NCBI GenBank assembly: GCA_900539375.1
Contig: UQBY01000020.1
Coordinates: 1 to 63,324, forward strand
Length of the DNA stretch: 63,324 nt
Source of the DNA: an uncultured Clostridium sp.
Lineage (GTDB): Bacteria; Bacillota; Clostridia; Clostridiales; Clostridiaceae
Direction of reading: 5' to 3'
The translations under genes were made by a program, and so were the position numbers. Positions 33,814 through 42,426 of this stretch are shown one piece after another; position 1 is the first letter of the stretch; every line of letters starts with the position of its first letter. The notes under the pieces were generated by a model, which saw only the letters and a program-made list of their open reading frames with translations, was not told the DNA's origin and ran no database searches.

Positions 33814-36186
33814 GTGAGTGGTAAAAAGAACAAAAAAGAAGAAAAGCTTATAGATAATACAGAGATAAAAGGTGTTATCTTTATTGCAATAGGTTTTTTA
33901 AGCTTTTTAGCTATATACACAAATCTTGCAGGATTGTTATCTTCTTTTGCCCAAAGAATATGTTTTTTTATTTTAGGGGTAGGAGCATATGCAATACCAA
34001 TATATCTATTATATTTAGGTTTTAGTTATTTAAAAAACAATGGAACTATTGATGTAGATAAAAGAATGGGTGGAGTTACATTATTAGTAGTAACGTTTAT
34101 TTTACTTGTAGGAACTATATATATACAAACTAGTGAAAATCCAGAATCTTTTGGGAAAAACTTAAAGACAATAGTAAATCTTATCAGTGATGGAAAAGGT
34201 GGATTTAATGGTGGTGTTGTAGTATATTTTATTACTTTTACTTTATATAAGCTGATAGGAGCAATTGGTTCATATATAATTTACATTGCACTAGCTATAA
34301 TATCTTTTATGTTAATATTTAAACTTTCTGTATTGGATATGGGGAATAAAGCAAAAGATATAAAAAAGAATATTAAAAACAAAAATAACAATAATGAAAA
34401 ATCATTAAAAGGTAAAAAAGAAAAGGCTAAAAAAGAAACTTCTAATGAAGAATTATTAGAAGGAGTAAATAAAAAAATAAAAGTTTTAGATTTTATGAAG
34501 GAACAATTGCCAGAAGAAAAGAAAAAACAAGATGAAATAAAAATAATGGAGCCAGTACAAACAACAACAAGTAGTGAAAATTTAGAAGAAACAAAGCCAT
34601 TAAAAGAAAAACTTAAAAAGAATACTGATGTTAATAAGGAACAGCCTTCAACAAAAAAAGAAAAGCTTAATGATGATTTAAAAGAAGAAGTTAATAAAGA
34701 AATTGATATAAAGCTTAATGAAGAGGGAGATATAGAACCTAAAAAATATATATTCCCCAAAACTGACCTTTTAAAAATGAATTCAGGAACTAAACTTAAA
34801 GATTCTGATAAGCAAGAGCTTTTAGAACATGCTAGAAAATTAGAAGAAACTCTTGAAAGTTTTAATGTGGAAGCAAAAGTTGTACAAGTTTCTAAAGGTC
34901 CTTCAGTTACAAGATTTGAACTTCAACCAAGTCCAGGAGTTAAAGTTAGTAAAATAGTTAATCTTTCAGATGATATAGCCTTAGGTTTAGCAGCTTCTGG
35001 AGTAAGAATAGAAGCACCTATTCCAGGAAAATCAGCAGTAGGAATAGAAGTGCCAAATAAAAAGCAAAATCCTGTATTTTTAAGGGAAGTATTAGAATCA
35101 AATGAATTTCAAAAATCTAATAAAAAATTAGCTTTTGCTCTTGGTAAAGACATTGCAGGAAGTTGTATTGTTGGGGACTTAAGCAAAATGCCTCATACAT
35201 TAATTGCAGGGGCAACAGGTTCTGGAAAAAGTGTATGTATAAATTCACTTATAATAAGTTTATTATATAAATATTCACCAGAAGATGTTAAACTCCTTAT
35301 GGTAGACCCTAAAGTTGTTGAACTTAGTGTATATAATGGAATTCCTCATTTATTAATTCCTGTAGTTACAGACCCTAAAAAGGCAGCAGCTGCATTAAAT
35401 TGGGCAGTAAATGAAATGACAAAAAGATATAACTTATTTGCTGAAAAAGGAGTAAGAAATATAGATTCATATAATGCCTTATTAGAAAAGGGAGAAATAG
35501 AAGAAAGGCTTCCTTTTATAGTAATTATAGTAGATGAGCTTGCAGACCTTATGATGGTTTGTCCAAATGATGTTGAAGATTATATAGGAAGACTTGCACA
35601 AATGGCAAGAGCTGCTGGTATGCATCTTGTTATAGCAACACAAAGACCTTCTGTAGATGTAATAACAGGTGTTATAAAGGCAAATATTCCATCAAGAATA
35701 TCCTTTGCTGTATCTTCTCAAGTAGACTCTAGAACTATTTTAGATAGTGCAGGAGCAGAAAAACTATTAGGAAAAGGAGATATGCTTTATTATCCTGTAG
35801 GAGCCTCAAAGCCTCAAAGAATTCAAGGATGTTTTATTTCAGAAGAAGAGGTTGAACAGGTAGTAGAGTTTATAAAAAGTGATGATGATAAAGGAAGTCT
35901 TTATAAAGAAGAAATTTTAGACCATATAAATAAAGAAGCAGAAGGAAAAGCTTTAGAAGACAATGATGAAGCAGATGAACTTCTTCCAGAGGCAATAAAG
36001 CTTGTTGTAGAATATGACCAAGCATCAACTTCATTTCTTCAAAGAAGACTTAGAATAGGATTTAATAGAGCTGCAAGAATAATGGAGCAACTTGAAGAAC
36101 GTGAAGTAATTTCACATAGAGATGGAAGTAAACCAAGACAGGTATTGATGAAAAAGGAAGAGTTAGTAGCTAATGAAGAAGTATAA
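33814..36186 (+). CDS. ftsK: FtsK/SpoIIIE DNA translocase, GTG start
   Basis: The motor pumps chromosomal DNA through the division or sporulation septum. The 790-residue protein has about four to five N-terminal membrane segments (to residue 180), a charged Lys/Glu linker (190-320), the RecA-like motor with Walker A AGATGSGKSVC near 466 and VIIVDELADLMMV near 570, and a C-terminal gamma winged helix (QRRLRIGFNRAARIMEQLEE). GTG 33814 lies 9 bases after GGGGTGAT and is preferred over GTG 33802, which overlaps that site. Neighbour tepA supports SpoIIIE/SftA-type ancestry. Confidence 0.95.
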   Translation: MSGKKNKKEEKLIDNTEIKGVIFIAIGFLSFLAIYTNLAGLLSSFAQRICFFILGVGAYAIPIYLLYLGFSYLKNNGTIDVDKRMGGVTLLVVTFILLVGTIYIQTSENPESFGKNLKTIVNLISDGKGGFNGGVVVYFITFTLYKLIGAIGSYIIYIALAIISFMLIFKLSVLDMGNKAKDIKKNIKNKNNNNEKSLKGKKEKAKKETSNEELLEGVNKKIKVLDFMKEQLPEEKKKQDEIKIMEPVQTTTSSENLEETKPLKEKLKKNTDVNKEQPSTKKEKLNDDLKEEVNKEIDIKLNEEGDIEPKKYIFPKTDLLKMNSGTKLKDSDKQELLEHARKLEETLESFNVEAKVVQVSKGPSVTRFELQPSPGVKVSKIVNLSDDIALGLAASGVRIEAPIPGKSAVGIEVPNKKQNPVFLREVLESNEFQKSNKKLAFALGKDIAGSCIVGDLSKMPHTLIAGATGSGKSVCINSLIISLLYKYSPEDVKLLMVDPKVVELSVYNGIPHLLIPVVTDPKKAAAALNWAVNEMTKRYNLFAEKGVRNIDSYNALLEKGEIEERLPFIVIIVDELADLMMVCPNDVEDYIGRLAQMARAAGMHLVIATQRPSVDVITGVIKANIPSRISFAVSSQVDSRTILDSAGAEKLLGKGDMLYYPVGASKPQRIQGCFISEEEVEQVVEFIKSDDDKGSLYKEEILDHINKEAEGKALEDNDEADELLPEAIKLVVEYDQASTSFLQRRLRIGFNRAARIMEQLEEREVISHRDGSKPRQVLMKKEELVANEEV

Positions 36187-36267
36187 TTTTTACTTGTAAT
36201 AGAAATAAAATAGATATAAAATTATTAATACAAAACTTTTTTAGGATATACGTAGGAGGATTTTGAC

Positions 36268-37605
36268 TTGGAAAAATTTAAAGTTGGAATGGTTAGTTTA
36301 GGCTGTGATAAAAATAGGATTGATTCAGAAATTTTATTAGGTACCATAAGTAATGAATATGAAATTACAAATGACCCAAAAGAAGCAGATATAATCATAG
36401 TAAATACTTGTGGCTTTATTGAAAAAGCTAAAGAAGAGTCTATTAATACAATATTAGAAATGGCTCAATATAAAACAAATTATAAGTGTAAGCTTCTTAT
36501 AGCTACAGGATGTTTAACTCAAAGATATGGAGAAGAACTTAAAAATCTTATGCCAGAGATAGATATAATGCTTGGAGTTAATGATTATAAAAAGATTCAT
36601 AAATTAATTAGAGAATTTATATCTGAACAAAAGACTTCATTACAGGTTAATTATTCAGATAGTAATATTAATGAAGGTAAAAGAATACTTACAACAGCTT
36701 CACAAACTGCTTATTTAAGAATTGCAGAAGGGTGCAATAATTTTTGTACCTACTGCATAATTCCTAAAATAAGAGGAAAGTTTAGAAGCAGAAGCATGGA
36801 AAATATTTTAAAAGAAGCTGAAGGCTTAAGTAAACAAGGAGTTAAAGAAATTATATTAGTTGCTCAAGATACAACTTTATATGGAAGTGATATTTATGGG
36901 GAGAAAAAGTTACATATACTTCTTAAGGAATTAGCAAAAATTCAAGGTATAGAATGGATAAGAGTTCTTTATTGTTACCCAGAGGAAATCTATGAAGAAT
37001 TAGTAGATGAAATTGCATCAAATAAAAAAGTGGTAAAATATTTAGACCTTCCAATACAACATATAAGTAGTAAAATATTAAAGCGTATGGGAAGAAAAAC
37101 TAATAAAGAAGACATAATGGAAAAAATAGACCTTATTAGAAGTAAAATTAAAGGCATAAATCTTAGAACTTCATTAATAGTAGGTTTTCCAGGAGAAGAA
37201 GAGGAAGATTTTGAAGAATTAAAGGATTTTCTTAAAGAATATAAGTTAGATAAAGTAGGTGTATTTACTTATTCAAGAGAAGAGGGAACACCTGCAGCTA
37301 AAATGGAAAATCAAATTGATGAAAATATAAAAGAAAAAAGAGAAAAAACTCTTATGATGATTCAAAGGGATATTTCAAAAGAAATAAATCAATTGAAAAT
37401 AAATAATATTTATGATATTCTAGTTGAAGGATATAATGGAGAATATTACTTTGGTAGAAATTATGAAATGATACCTGAAGTAGATGGAAAAGTATTTTTC
37501 AAAAGTGAAAATAAAATAAAAAATGGTGAAATTGTTAGAGTACAAATAAAAAGTTGTACAGATTATGATTTGGTAGGAGTTGTTTATAATGAATCTAGCA
37601 AATAA
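36268..37605 (+). CDS. rimO: Ribosomal protein S12 methylthiotransferase RimO, TTG start
   Basis: RimO adds a methylthio group to an aspartate of S12. The 445-residue radical-SAM enzyme has the N-terminal UPF0004 domain (VSLGCDKNRIDSE, NTCGFIEKAKEES, ATGCLTQRYG), the radical SAM cluster CNNFCTYCIIPKIRG (C156, C160, C163) and a C-terminal TRAM domain (about 380-440). TTG 36268 follows AGGAGGA. Its end overlaps the next gene by 17 bases. Confidence 0.95.
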   Translation: MEKFKVGMVSLGCDKNRIDSEILLGTISNEYEITNDPKEADIIIVNTCGFIEKAKEESINTILEMAQYKTNYKCKLLIATGCLTQRYGEELKNLMPEIDIMLGVNDYKKIHKLIREFISEQKTSLQVNYSDSNINEGKRILTTASQTAYLRIAEGCNNFCTYCIIPKIRGKFRSRSMENILKEAEGLSKQGVKEIILVAQDTTLYGSDIYGEKKLHILLKELAKIQGIEWIRVLYCYPEEIYEELVDEIASNKKVVKYLDLPIQHISSKILKRMGRKTNKEDIMEKIDLIRSKIKGINLRTSLIVGFPGEEEEDFEELKDFLKEYKLDKVGVFTYSREEGTPAAKMENQIDENIKEKREKTLMMIQRDISKEINQLKINNIYDILVEGYNGEYYFGRNYEMIPEVDGKVFFKSENKIKNGEIVRVQIKSCTDYDLVGVVYNESSK

Positions 37606-38179
37606 GCTTACAGTAATGAGAATGATACTTATACCTATATTTTTAGTGTTTTTAGTGTTTGATTGTCTTCCTTATGGAAAATCAATTGCAACAGCTTTAT
37701 TTATAATTGCATCTATAACAGATAAGTTAGATGGATATATTGCAAGAAGCAGAAATCAAGTAACTAATTTTGGAAAGTTTATGGACCCTTTAGCAGATAA
37801 GCTTTTAGTTACAGCAGCTTTAGTATCTTTAGTTGAATTAAACTTAATTCCTGCATGGGCAGTAGTTGTAATAGTAGCCCGTGAATTTGCAGTTTCAGGT
37901 CTTAGAACTATAGCTGCATCTGAAGGAACAGTTATAGCAGCAAGTTGGTGGGGAAAAATAAAAACAGTAATACAAATGATTGCAATAATTCTTTTATTGT
38001 TAAAAATAAGTATAGGAGAATATAGTACTTTAAGTGATTTTATTTTTGGAAATGGAGCACTAAGTTGGGTATTTAATTCATTATCAATGTATATGTTCTA
38101 TATAGCTGTTATAATAACAATAATATCTGGAATAGATTATTTTATAAAAAATAAAGAATCTATATCAACTACAAAGTAA
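37589..38179 (+). CDS. pgsA: CDP-diacylglycerol-glycerol-3-phosphate 3-phosphatidyltransferase
   Basis: PgsA makes phosphatidylglycerol phosphate in the membrane from the CDP-diacylglycerol produced by CdsA. The 196-residue protein has the CDP-alcohol phosphotransferase signature DGYIARSRNQ, then GKFMDPLADK (pattern DGxxAR-x8-GxxxDxxxD) and about five to six membrane segments. ATG 37589 is chosen, with TAGGAG 9 bases upstream inside rimO; the overlap suggests coupling. Confidence 0.95.
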   Translation: MNLANKLTVMRMILIPIFLVFLVFDCLPYGKSIATALFIIASITDKLDGYIARSRNQVTNFGKFMDPLADKLLVTAALVSLVELNLIPAWAVVVIVAREFAVSGLRTIAASEGTVIAASWWGKIKTVIQMIAIILLLLKISIGEYSTLSDFIFGNGALSWVFNSLSMYMFYIAVIITIISGIDYFIKNKESISTTK

Positions 38180-38192
38180 CAAATTAAAAATT

Positions 38193-38236
38193 AAAACTGC
38201 TTTAAAATGATAAATTTATTTTAAGCAGTTTTTTTA
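38193..38236 (+). terminator. Terminator after pgsA
   Basis: AAAACTGCTTAAAAT-type stem: AAAACTGCTTTAAAAT pairs with ATTTTAAGCAGTTTT, with one bulged base, followed by TTT. Confidence 0.85.
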
Positions 38237-38313
38237 ATATAAAAATTTATTAAAAAAGGTTTAGTTTTTATAAATATGGTTAATAATTATATATGACTTA
38301 TAAATTTTTTTTA

Positions 38314-38342
38314 TTGACTATTATAAAAAGGTAGATTATAAT
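38314..38342 (+). promoter_or_regulatory. Strong sigma-A promoter of recA
   Basis: TTGACT (38314-38319), 17 bases, TATAAT (38337-38342). Confidence 0.85.
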
Positions 38343-38351
38343 TAGAACATA

Positions 38352-38363
38352 GAACATTAGTTC
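38352..38363 (+). promoter_or_regulatory. LexA (SOS) box of recA
   Basis: GAACATTAGTTC matches the Gram-positive LexA pattern GAAC-N4-GTTC exactly. It starts 9 bases after the -10, over the likely transcription start, where LexA would block transcription until DNA damage. Confidence 0.85.
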
Positions 38364-38386
38364 GTAAGAAGGGGTGGAATTTTTAA

Positions 38387-39445
38387 ATGGCAAATATTAA
38401 TCAAGATAAATTAAAAGCTATTGAAGCAGCTATGAGCCAAATAGAAAAACAATTTGGTAAAGGTGCTGTAATGAAACTTGGAGAAGATGCAGCATTAAGT
38501 ATAGATTCAATTTCAACTGGTTGTTTAGATTTAGATATAGCATTAGGTATTGGTGGAGTGCCAAGAGGAAGAATTGTTGAAATATATGGTCCTGAAAGTT
38601 CAGGTAAGACAACAGTAGCTCTTCATATAGCAGCAGAAGCTCAAAAAAATGGAGGGGCAGTGGCCTTTATAGATGCAGAACATGCATTAGACCCTAGTTA
38701 TGCAAAAAAAATAGGTGTAGATACTGAAAACTTAATATTATCCCAACCCGATACAGGAGAACAAGGTCTTGAAATAGCAGAAGCTTTAGTTCGTTCAGGA
38801 GCAATTGATGTACTTATAGTAGACTCTGTAGCAGCATTAGTTCCAAGAGCTGAAATTGAAGGCGATATGGGAGATAGTCATGTAGGTCTTCAAGCAAGAC
38901 TTATGTCTCAAGCTTTAAGAAAGTTAGCAGGTACAATAAACAAAACAAATTGTGTAGCTATTTTTATAAACCAATTAAGAGAAAAGGTTGGAATAATGTT
39001 TGGAAATCCTGAAACAACAACAGGAGGAAGAGCTTTAAAATTCTATGCTTCTGTAAGATTAGATGTTAGAAGAATAGATTCTATAAAGTCTTCTGATGCT
39101 ATAATAGGAAACAGAACAAGAATTAAGGTTATGAAAAATAAGGTTGCACCTCCATTTAAACAAGCTGAATTTGATATTATGTATAATGAAGGAATATCAA
39201 GAACAGGAAACATTGTAGATGTAGGAGTAAAAGAAGGAATAGTTCAAAAAAGTGGAGCATGGTTTTCTTATGGTGATATAAGACTTGGTCAAGGAAGAGA
39301 AAATTCAAAGATTTACTTAAAAGATAATCCAGAGGTAGCAATAGAAATAGAAAATAAAATAAGAGAAAAACACAACTTACCACTAAATACAACTCCAATA
39401 GTTAAAGAAGAAAAAGAAGAAGACACTAAAAATACTGAAGAATAA
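38387..39445 (+). CDS. recA: Recombinase RecA
   Basis: RecA forms filaments on single-stranded DNA for strand exchange and activates LexA cleavage. The 352-residue protein has Walker A GPESSGKTTVALH near residue 66, VDSVAALVPRAEIEGDMGD, NQLREKVGIMFGNPETTTGG (loop 2) and an acidic C-terminal tail. AAGGGGTGG precedes the ATG. It has its own promoter and SOS operator. Confidence 0.98.
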   Translation: MANINQDKLKAIEAAMSQIEKQFGKGAVMKLGEDAALSIDSISTGCLDLDIALGIGGVPRGRIVEIYGPESSGKTTVALHIAAEAQKNGGAVAFIDAEHALDPSYAKKIGVDTENLILSQPDTGEQGLEIAEALVRSGAIDVLIVDSVAALVPRAEIEGDMGDSHVGLQARLMSQALRKLAGTINKTNCVAIFINQLREKVGIMFGNPETTTGGRALKFYASVRLDVRRIDSIKSSDAIIGNRTRIKVMKNKVAPPFKQAEFDIMYNEGISRTGNIVDVGVKEGIVQKSGAWFSYGDIRLGQGRENSKIYLKDNPEVAIEIENKIREKHNLPLNTTPIVKEEKEEDTKNTEE

Positions 39446-39450
39446 TAAAT

Positions 39451-39522
39451 AAGGCTATCATAAGAAAAACATAATAAGATAATATAAAAATTATTTTGTT
39501 ATTTTATGATAGTCTTTCTATT
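39451..39522 (+). terminator. Terminator after recA with a long loop
   Basis: AAGGCTATCATAA (39451-39463) and TTATGATAGTCTT (39504-39516) pair over 13 positions with one G-U type pair, with a 40-base AT-rich loop that can fold further. TCTATTTTT follows. Confidence 0.75.
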
Positions 39523-39652
39523 TTTATATGATTTGAAAATGATTATTAATATAAGAAAAATAAAATAAATTTTTTATAAAAAAATTATTAAATTATAAGA
39601 ATTAGGGCTAAAATTCATTAATATAAATCAAAATAAAGAATTTAGTGAAGGA

Positions 39653-39691
39653 TTATGTCACCTTGACATAAATTTAAATTTCAGATAAAAT
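39653..39691 (+). promoter_or_regulatory. rny promoter with a palindrome over the -35
   Basis: TTGACA (39663-39668), 17 bases, TAAAAT (39686-39691) is a good sigma-A promoter. The -35 lies inside a perfect inverted repeat TTATGTCA-CCT-TGACATAA (39653-39671), a likely repressor or activator site. The rest of the 39523-39804 gap is AT-rich, with a weaker TCATATT/AATATGA repeat at about 39707-39741 and no gene seen. Confidence 0.65.
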
Positions 39692-39804
39692 AATAACAAA
39701 TACTGGTTTATCATATTCCTTAAACAGTTAGAATAATATGACGCAGTAAGCACTTTCTTATTTAAATAATAAATAATAAAGCATAAAAAATAGGAGGTGT
39801 TGAT

Positions 39805-41346
39805 GTGGAAACGTTAATAATTGTATTAATAGATATTATAGTATTAGTAGTTTTAGGAATGGTATTTTACAAATCAATTCAAGCAGCATCAAAACAAAAA
39901 ATAGATTCATTAGAAGAAGAGGCAAAAAAGGTTTTAGAAGATGCTAAAAAGGAAGCAGAAGCCACTAAAAAAGAAGCTATTTTAGAAGGAAAAGAAGAAG
40001 TTCACAAATTAAGAACAGATGCAGAAAAGGAAAATCGTGAAAGAAGAAACGAAGTTCAAAGGCTTGAAAGAAGATTAATTCAAAGAGAGGAATCCCTTGA
40101 TAAAAAAGTGGATTCTCTACAGAAAAAAGAAGATGCAATGAATGAAAGAATAGCTGAAATTGATGCTAGAGAAGTTGAAGTTCAAGAACTTCATGAAAAA
40201 AGAAGAGAAGAACTTGAAAGAATCTCTGGTTTATCTAGTGAAGAAGCTAAGAAAATCCTCTTAGATGAGGTAAAGAAAGAAGTAACTCATGATGCGGCCT
40301 TAATGATTAAAGACATTGAAACAAGGGCAAAGGAAGAAGCAGACAAGAAAGCAAGAAATATTATAACTACTGCTATTCAAAGATGCGCAGCTGATCATGT
40401 ATCAGAAACTACTGTACAGGTAGTTGCCTTACCTAATGATGAAATGAAGGGTAGAATCATAGGGCGAGAAGGAAGAAACATTAGAACCCTAGAAACTTTA
40501 ACAGGAGTAGATTTAATTATTGATGATACTCCAGAAGCAGTTATTTTATCAAGTTTTGATCCTATAAGGAGAGAAGTTGCCAAAATGGCACTTGAAAAGT
40601 TAATAGTGGATGGAAGAATACATCCGGCTAGAATCGAAGAAATGGTTGAGAGATCTCAAAGAGATGTAGAAAATGACATTAAAGAAGAGGGAGAACAAGC
40701 AACTCTTGAAACTGGAGTTCATGGCTTACATCCAGAGATAATAAGATTACTTGGAAGATTAAAATATAGAACTAGTTATGGTCAGAATGTGTTAAAGCAT
40801 TCCATAGAGGTTTCATATTTAGCTGGTTTAATGGCTTCTGAATTAGGCTTAGATGTACAACTTGCCAAGAGAGCAGGGTTGCTTCATGACATTGGAAAGG
40901 CTGTAGATCAAGAGCAAGAAGGACCACATGCTTTAATTGGAGGAGATTTAGCAAAGAAGTATCATGAATCTCCAATAGTTATAAATGCAATAGCGGCCCA
41001 TCATGGTGATGTTGAAATGGAATCTTTAGAAGCTGTATTAGTTCAAGCAGCAGATGCTATATCAGCAGCAAGACCAGGAGCTAGAAGAGAAACATTAGAA
41101 GCCTATATTAAGAGATTAGAAAATTTAGAGAATATTGCAAATTCCTATGAAGGTGTAGAAAAGTCATATGCCATTCAAGCTGGTAGAGAAATTAGAATTA
41201 TGGTTAAACCAGATTGTGTCGATGATGCAGCAGCTGTTGAATTAGCACATAATATAGTTAAGAGTGTTGAAGAGCAACTTGAGTATCCAGGACAAATAAA
41301 AATAAATGTAATTAGAGAAACAAGAGCAATTGATTTTGCTAAATAA
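39805..41346 (+). CDS. rny: Ribonuclease Y, GTG start
   Basis: RNase Y is the membrane-anchored endonuclease that starts mRNA decay in Firmicutes. The 513-residue protein has one N-terminal membrane segment (residues 1-22), a long charged coiled coil (about 30-190), a KH domain (GRIIGREGRNIRTLETLTGV near 215) and an HD domain (LLHDIGKAVDQE near 355; AAHHGDVE near 393). GTG 39805 lies 5-6 bases after AGGAGGTGT. Followed by a terminator. Confidence 0.97.
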   Translation: METLIIVLIDIIVLVVLGMVFYKSIQAASKQKIDSLEEEAKKVLEDAKKEAEATKKEAILEGKEEVHKLRTDAEKENRERRNEVQRLERRLIQREESLDKKVDSLQKKEDAMNERIAEIDAREVEVQELHEKRREELERISGLSSEEAKKILLDEVKKEVTHDAALMIKDIETRAKEEADKKARNIITTAIQRCAADHVSETTVQVVALPNDEMKGRIIGREGRNIRTLETLTGVDLIIDDTPEAVILSSFDPIRREVAKMALEKLIVDGRIHPARIEEMVERSQRDVENDIKEEGEQATLETGVHGLHPEIIRLLGRLKYRTSYGQNVLKHSIEVSYLAGLMASELGLDVQLAKRAGLLHDIGKAVDQEQEGPHALIGGDLAKKYHESPIVINAIAAHHGDVEMESLEAVLVQAADAISAARPGARRETLEAYIKRLENLENIANSYEGVEKSYAIQAGREIRIMVKPDCVDDAAAVELAHNIVKSVEEQLEYPGQIKINVIRETRAIDFAK

Positions 41347-41354
41347 AGATAAGA

Positions 41355-41388
41355 AATACATTTTGTTAAACAAAATGTATTTTTTTTA
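41355..41388 (+). terminator. Terminator after rny
   Basis: AATACATTTTGTT and AACAAAATGTATT pair around a short loop and TTTTTT follows. Confidence 0.9.
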
Positions 41389-41397
41389 ATAGAAAAA

Positions 41398-41426
41398 GAA
41401 GGAATTAAAGATTTTATATAGAATAA
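41398..41426 (+). promoter_or_regulatory. Sigma-H-type promoter of spoVS
   Basis: GAAGGAATT (41398-41406), an 11-base spacer and ATAGAATAA (41418-41426) fit the Bacillus sigma-H pattern RNAGGAWWW-N11/12-RNNGAATWW at every defined position. In Bacillus, spoVS is known to be sigma-H dependent. Confidence 0.7.
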
Positions 41427-41490
41427 ATATTATTGTGATTAAATAATATTATGTACTGACTGTAAACGATTTAAAATGGAGGGAGAAATA

Positions 41491-41751
41491 ATGGAAGTAT
41501 TAAAAGTATCAACTAAATCAAATCCAAATGCAGTAGCAGGAGCATTAGCTGCAATAATAAAAGAAAAAAATACAGTTGAAATTCAAGCCGTAGGTGCAGG
41601 TGCAATTAATCAGGCAGTAAAAGCAATAGCTATAGCAAGGGGATTTGTAGCACCAAGTGGAAAAGATATAATATGTATTCCAGCCTTTACTGACATAGTA
41701 ATTGATGGGGAAGAAAGAACTGCAATAAAGCTAATTGTACAACCTAGATAA
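41491..41751 (+). CDS. spoVS: Stage V sporulation protein S
   Basis: The 86-residue protein is a complete SpoVS: MEVLKVSTKSNPNAVAGALA, EIQAVGAGAINQAVKAIAIA and IPAFTDIVIDGEERTAIKL. SpoVS has an Alba-like fold and affects septation and late spore formation. ATG 41491 is chosen, with GGAGGGA 6 bases upstream; the in-frame ATG at 41476 overlaps that site. Monocistronic, behind the sigma-H-type promoter. Confidence 0.97.
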   Translation: MEVLKVSTKSNPNAVAGALAAIIKEKNTVEIQAVGAGAINQAVKAIAIARGFVAPSGKDIICIPAFTDIVIDGEERTAIKLIVQPR

Positions 41752-41800
41752 TAAAAACAAAGTTAAAAAACATGAAAAAAAATGAAAATTCATAAAACTA

Positions 41801-41829
41801 TTGAATTTGTATTAAAGTTCATATATAAT
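41801..41829 (+). promoter_or_regulatory. Sigma-A promoter of the HPr gene
   Basis: TTGAAT (41801-41806), 17 bases, TATAAT (41824-41829), 47 bases before the start. Confidence 0.8.
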
Positions 41830-41875
41830 AAGTCTTGTAAGGATTAACAATCTATCATTAGAAGAGGTGAATGTA

Positions 41876-42136
41876 ATGGTTTCAAAAGAAGTAATAGTAA
41901 AAAACGGAACTGGTTTACATGCTAGACCAGCTACTTTATTAGTAAAGAAGGCTTCATCTTTTAAGTCAGATGTAAGCATAGAATTTAATGGAAAGAAAGC
42001 TAACGTTAAGAGCTTAATTGGAGTTTTATCATTAGCAGTAACTAAGGGTGCAACAATAACAATATCTGCAACTGGTGATGACGAAGCTTTAGCAGTTGAA
42101 GAATTAGCTAAATTAGTTGAAAACTTAGAAGATTAA
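41876..42136 (+). CDS. Phosphocarrier protein HPr
   Basis: HPr passes phosphate from enzyme I to sugar-specific PTS enzymes. The 86-residue protein has the active-site motif GLHARPATLLVKKAS with the phosphorylatable histidine, and VKSLIGVLSLAV with the serine used by HPr kinase, so it has both sites, unlike Crh proteins, which lack the histidine. ATG 41876 with GAGGTGA upstream; GTG 41867 in frame is part of that site. It stands alone, away from ptsI. Confidence 0.92.
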   Translation: MVSKEVIVKNGTGLHARPATLLVKKASSFKSDVSIEFNGKKANVKSLIGVLSLAVTKGATITISATGDDEALAVEELAKLVENLED

Positions 42137-42147
42137 TTTGAAGTTTA

Positions 42148-42174
42148 AAAGATTCCCAAAGGGGAATCTTTTTT
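42148..42174 (+). terminator. Terminator after the HPr gene
   Basis: AAAGATTCCC and GGGAATCTTT pair around AAAG, with a T-run after it. Confidence 0.9.
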
Positions 42175-42426
42175 AATGTATAGGAAAAATAAAAATTAGT
42201 GATATTAATACTTTAAAGGATATAAAGTGGCAAAAGTGTTACTACAAAGTGATGTGTTGTAGCCTTTTTTTATTCTGTAAGAAGTTATATTAAATAGACT
42301 AATAATTAGCATTTTTAAAGTTTCTATAAGAAATATGAATAAAAATTGATGAAAATATTATAATGTTATGATATAATACGAATGAAAATAAAAAAAATAA
42401 AAAATATATTTGTGTGGAGGTTACTA
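42175..42426 (+). promoter_or_regulatory. purB upstream region: second hairpin and extended -10 promoter
   Basis: CTACAA (42242-42247) and TTGTAG (42257-42262) form a hairpin followed by CC and a run of T, with no gene between it and the HPr terminator. An extended -10, TGATATAAT (42369-42377), lies 50 bases before the purB start; no good -35 is seen (TTGATG at 42346 is 20 bases away). No purine riboswitch pattern was recognised. No gene in the stretch. Confidence 0.5.

Noticed and set aside
41459..41472. TGTAAACGATTTAA before spoVS as a catabolite (cre) site
   Set aside because: It lacks the conserved first base and the final C, and it sits downstream of a sigma-H-type promoter of a sporulation gene.
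42175..42426. Purine riboswitch before purB
   Set aside because: No three-way junction with the conserved loop sequences was seen; the hairpin present lies before the promoter-like element.
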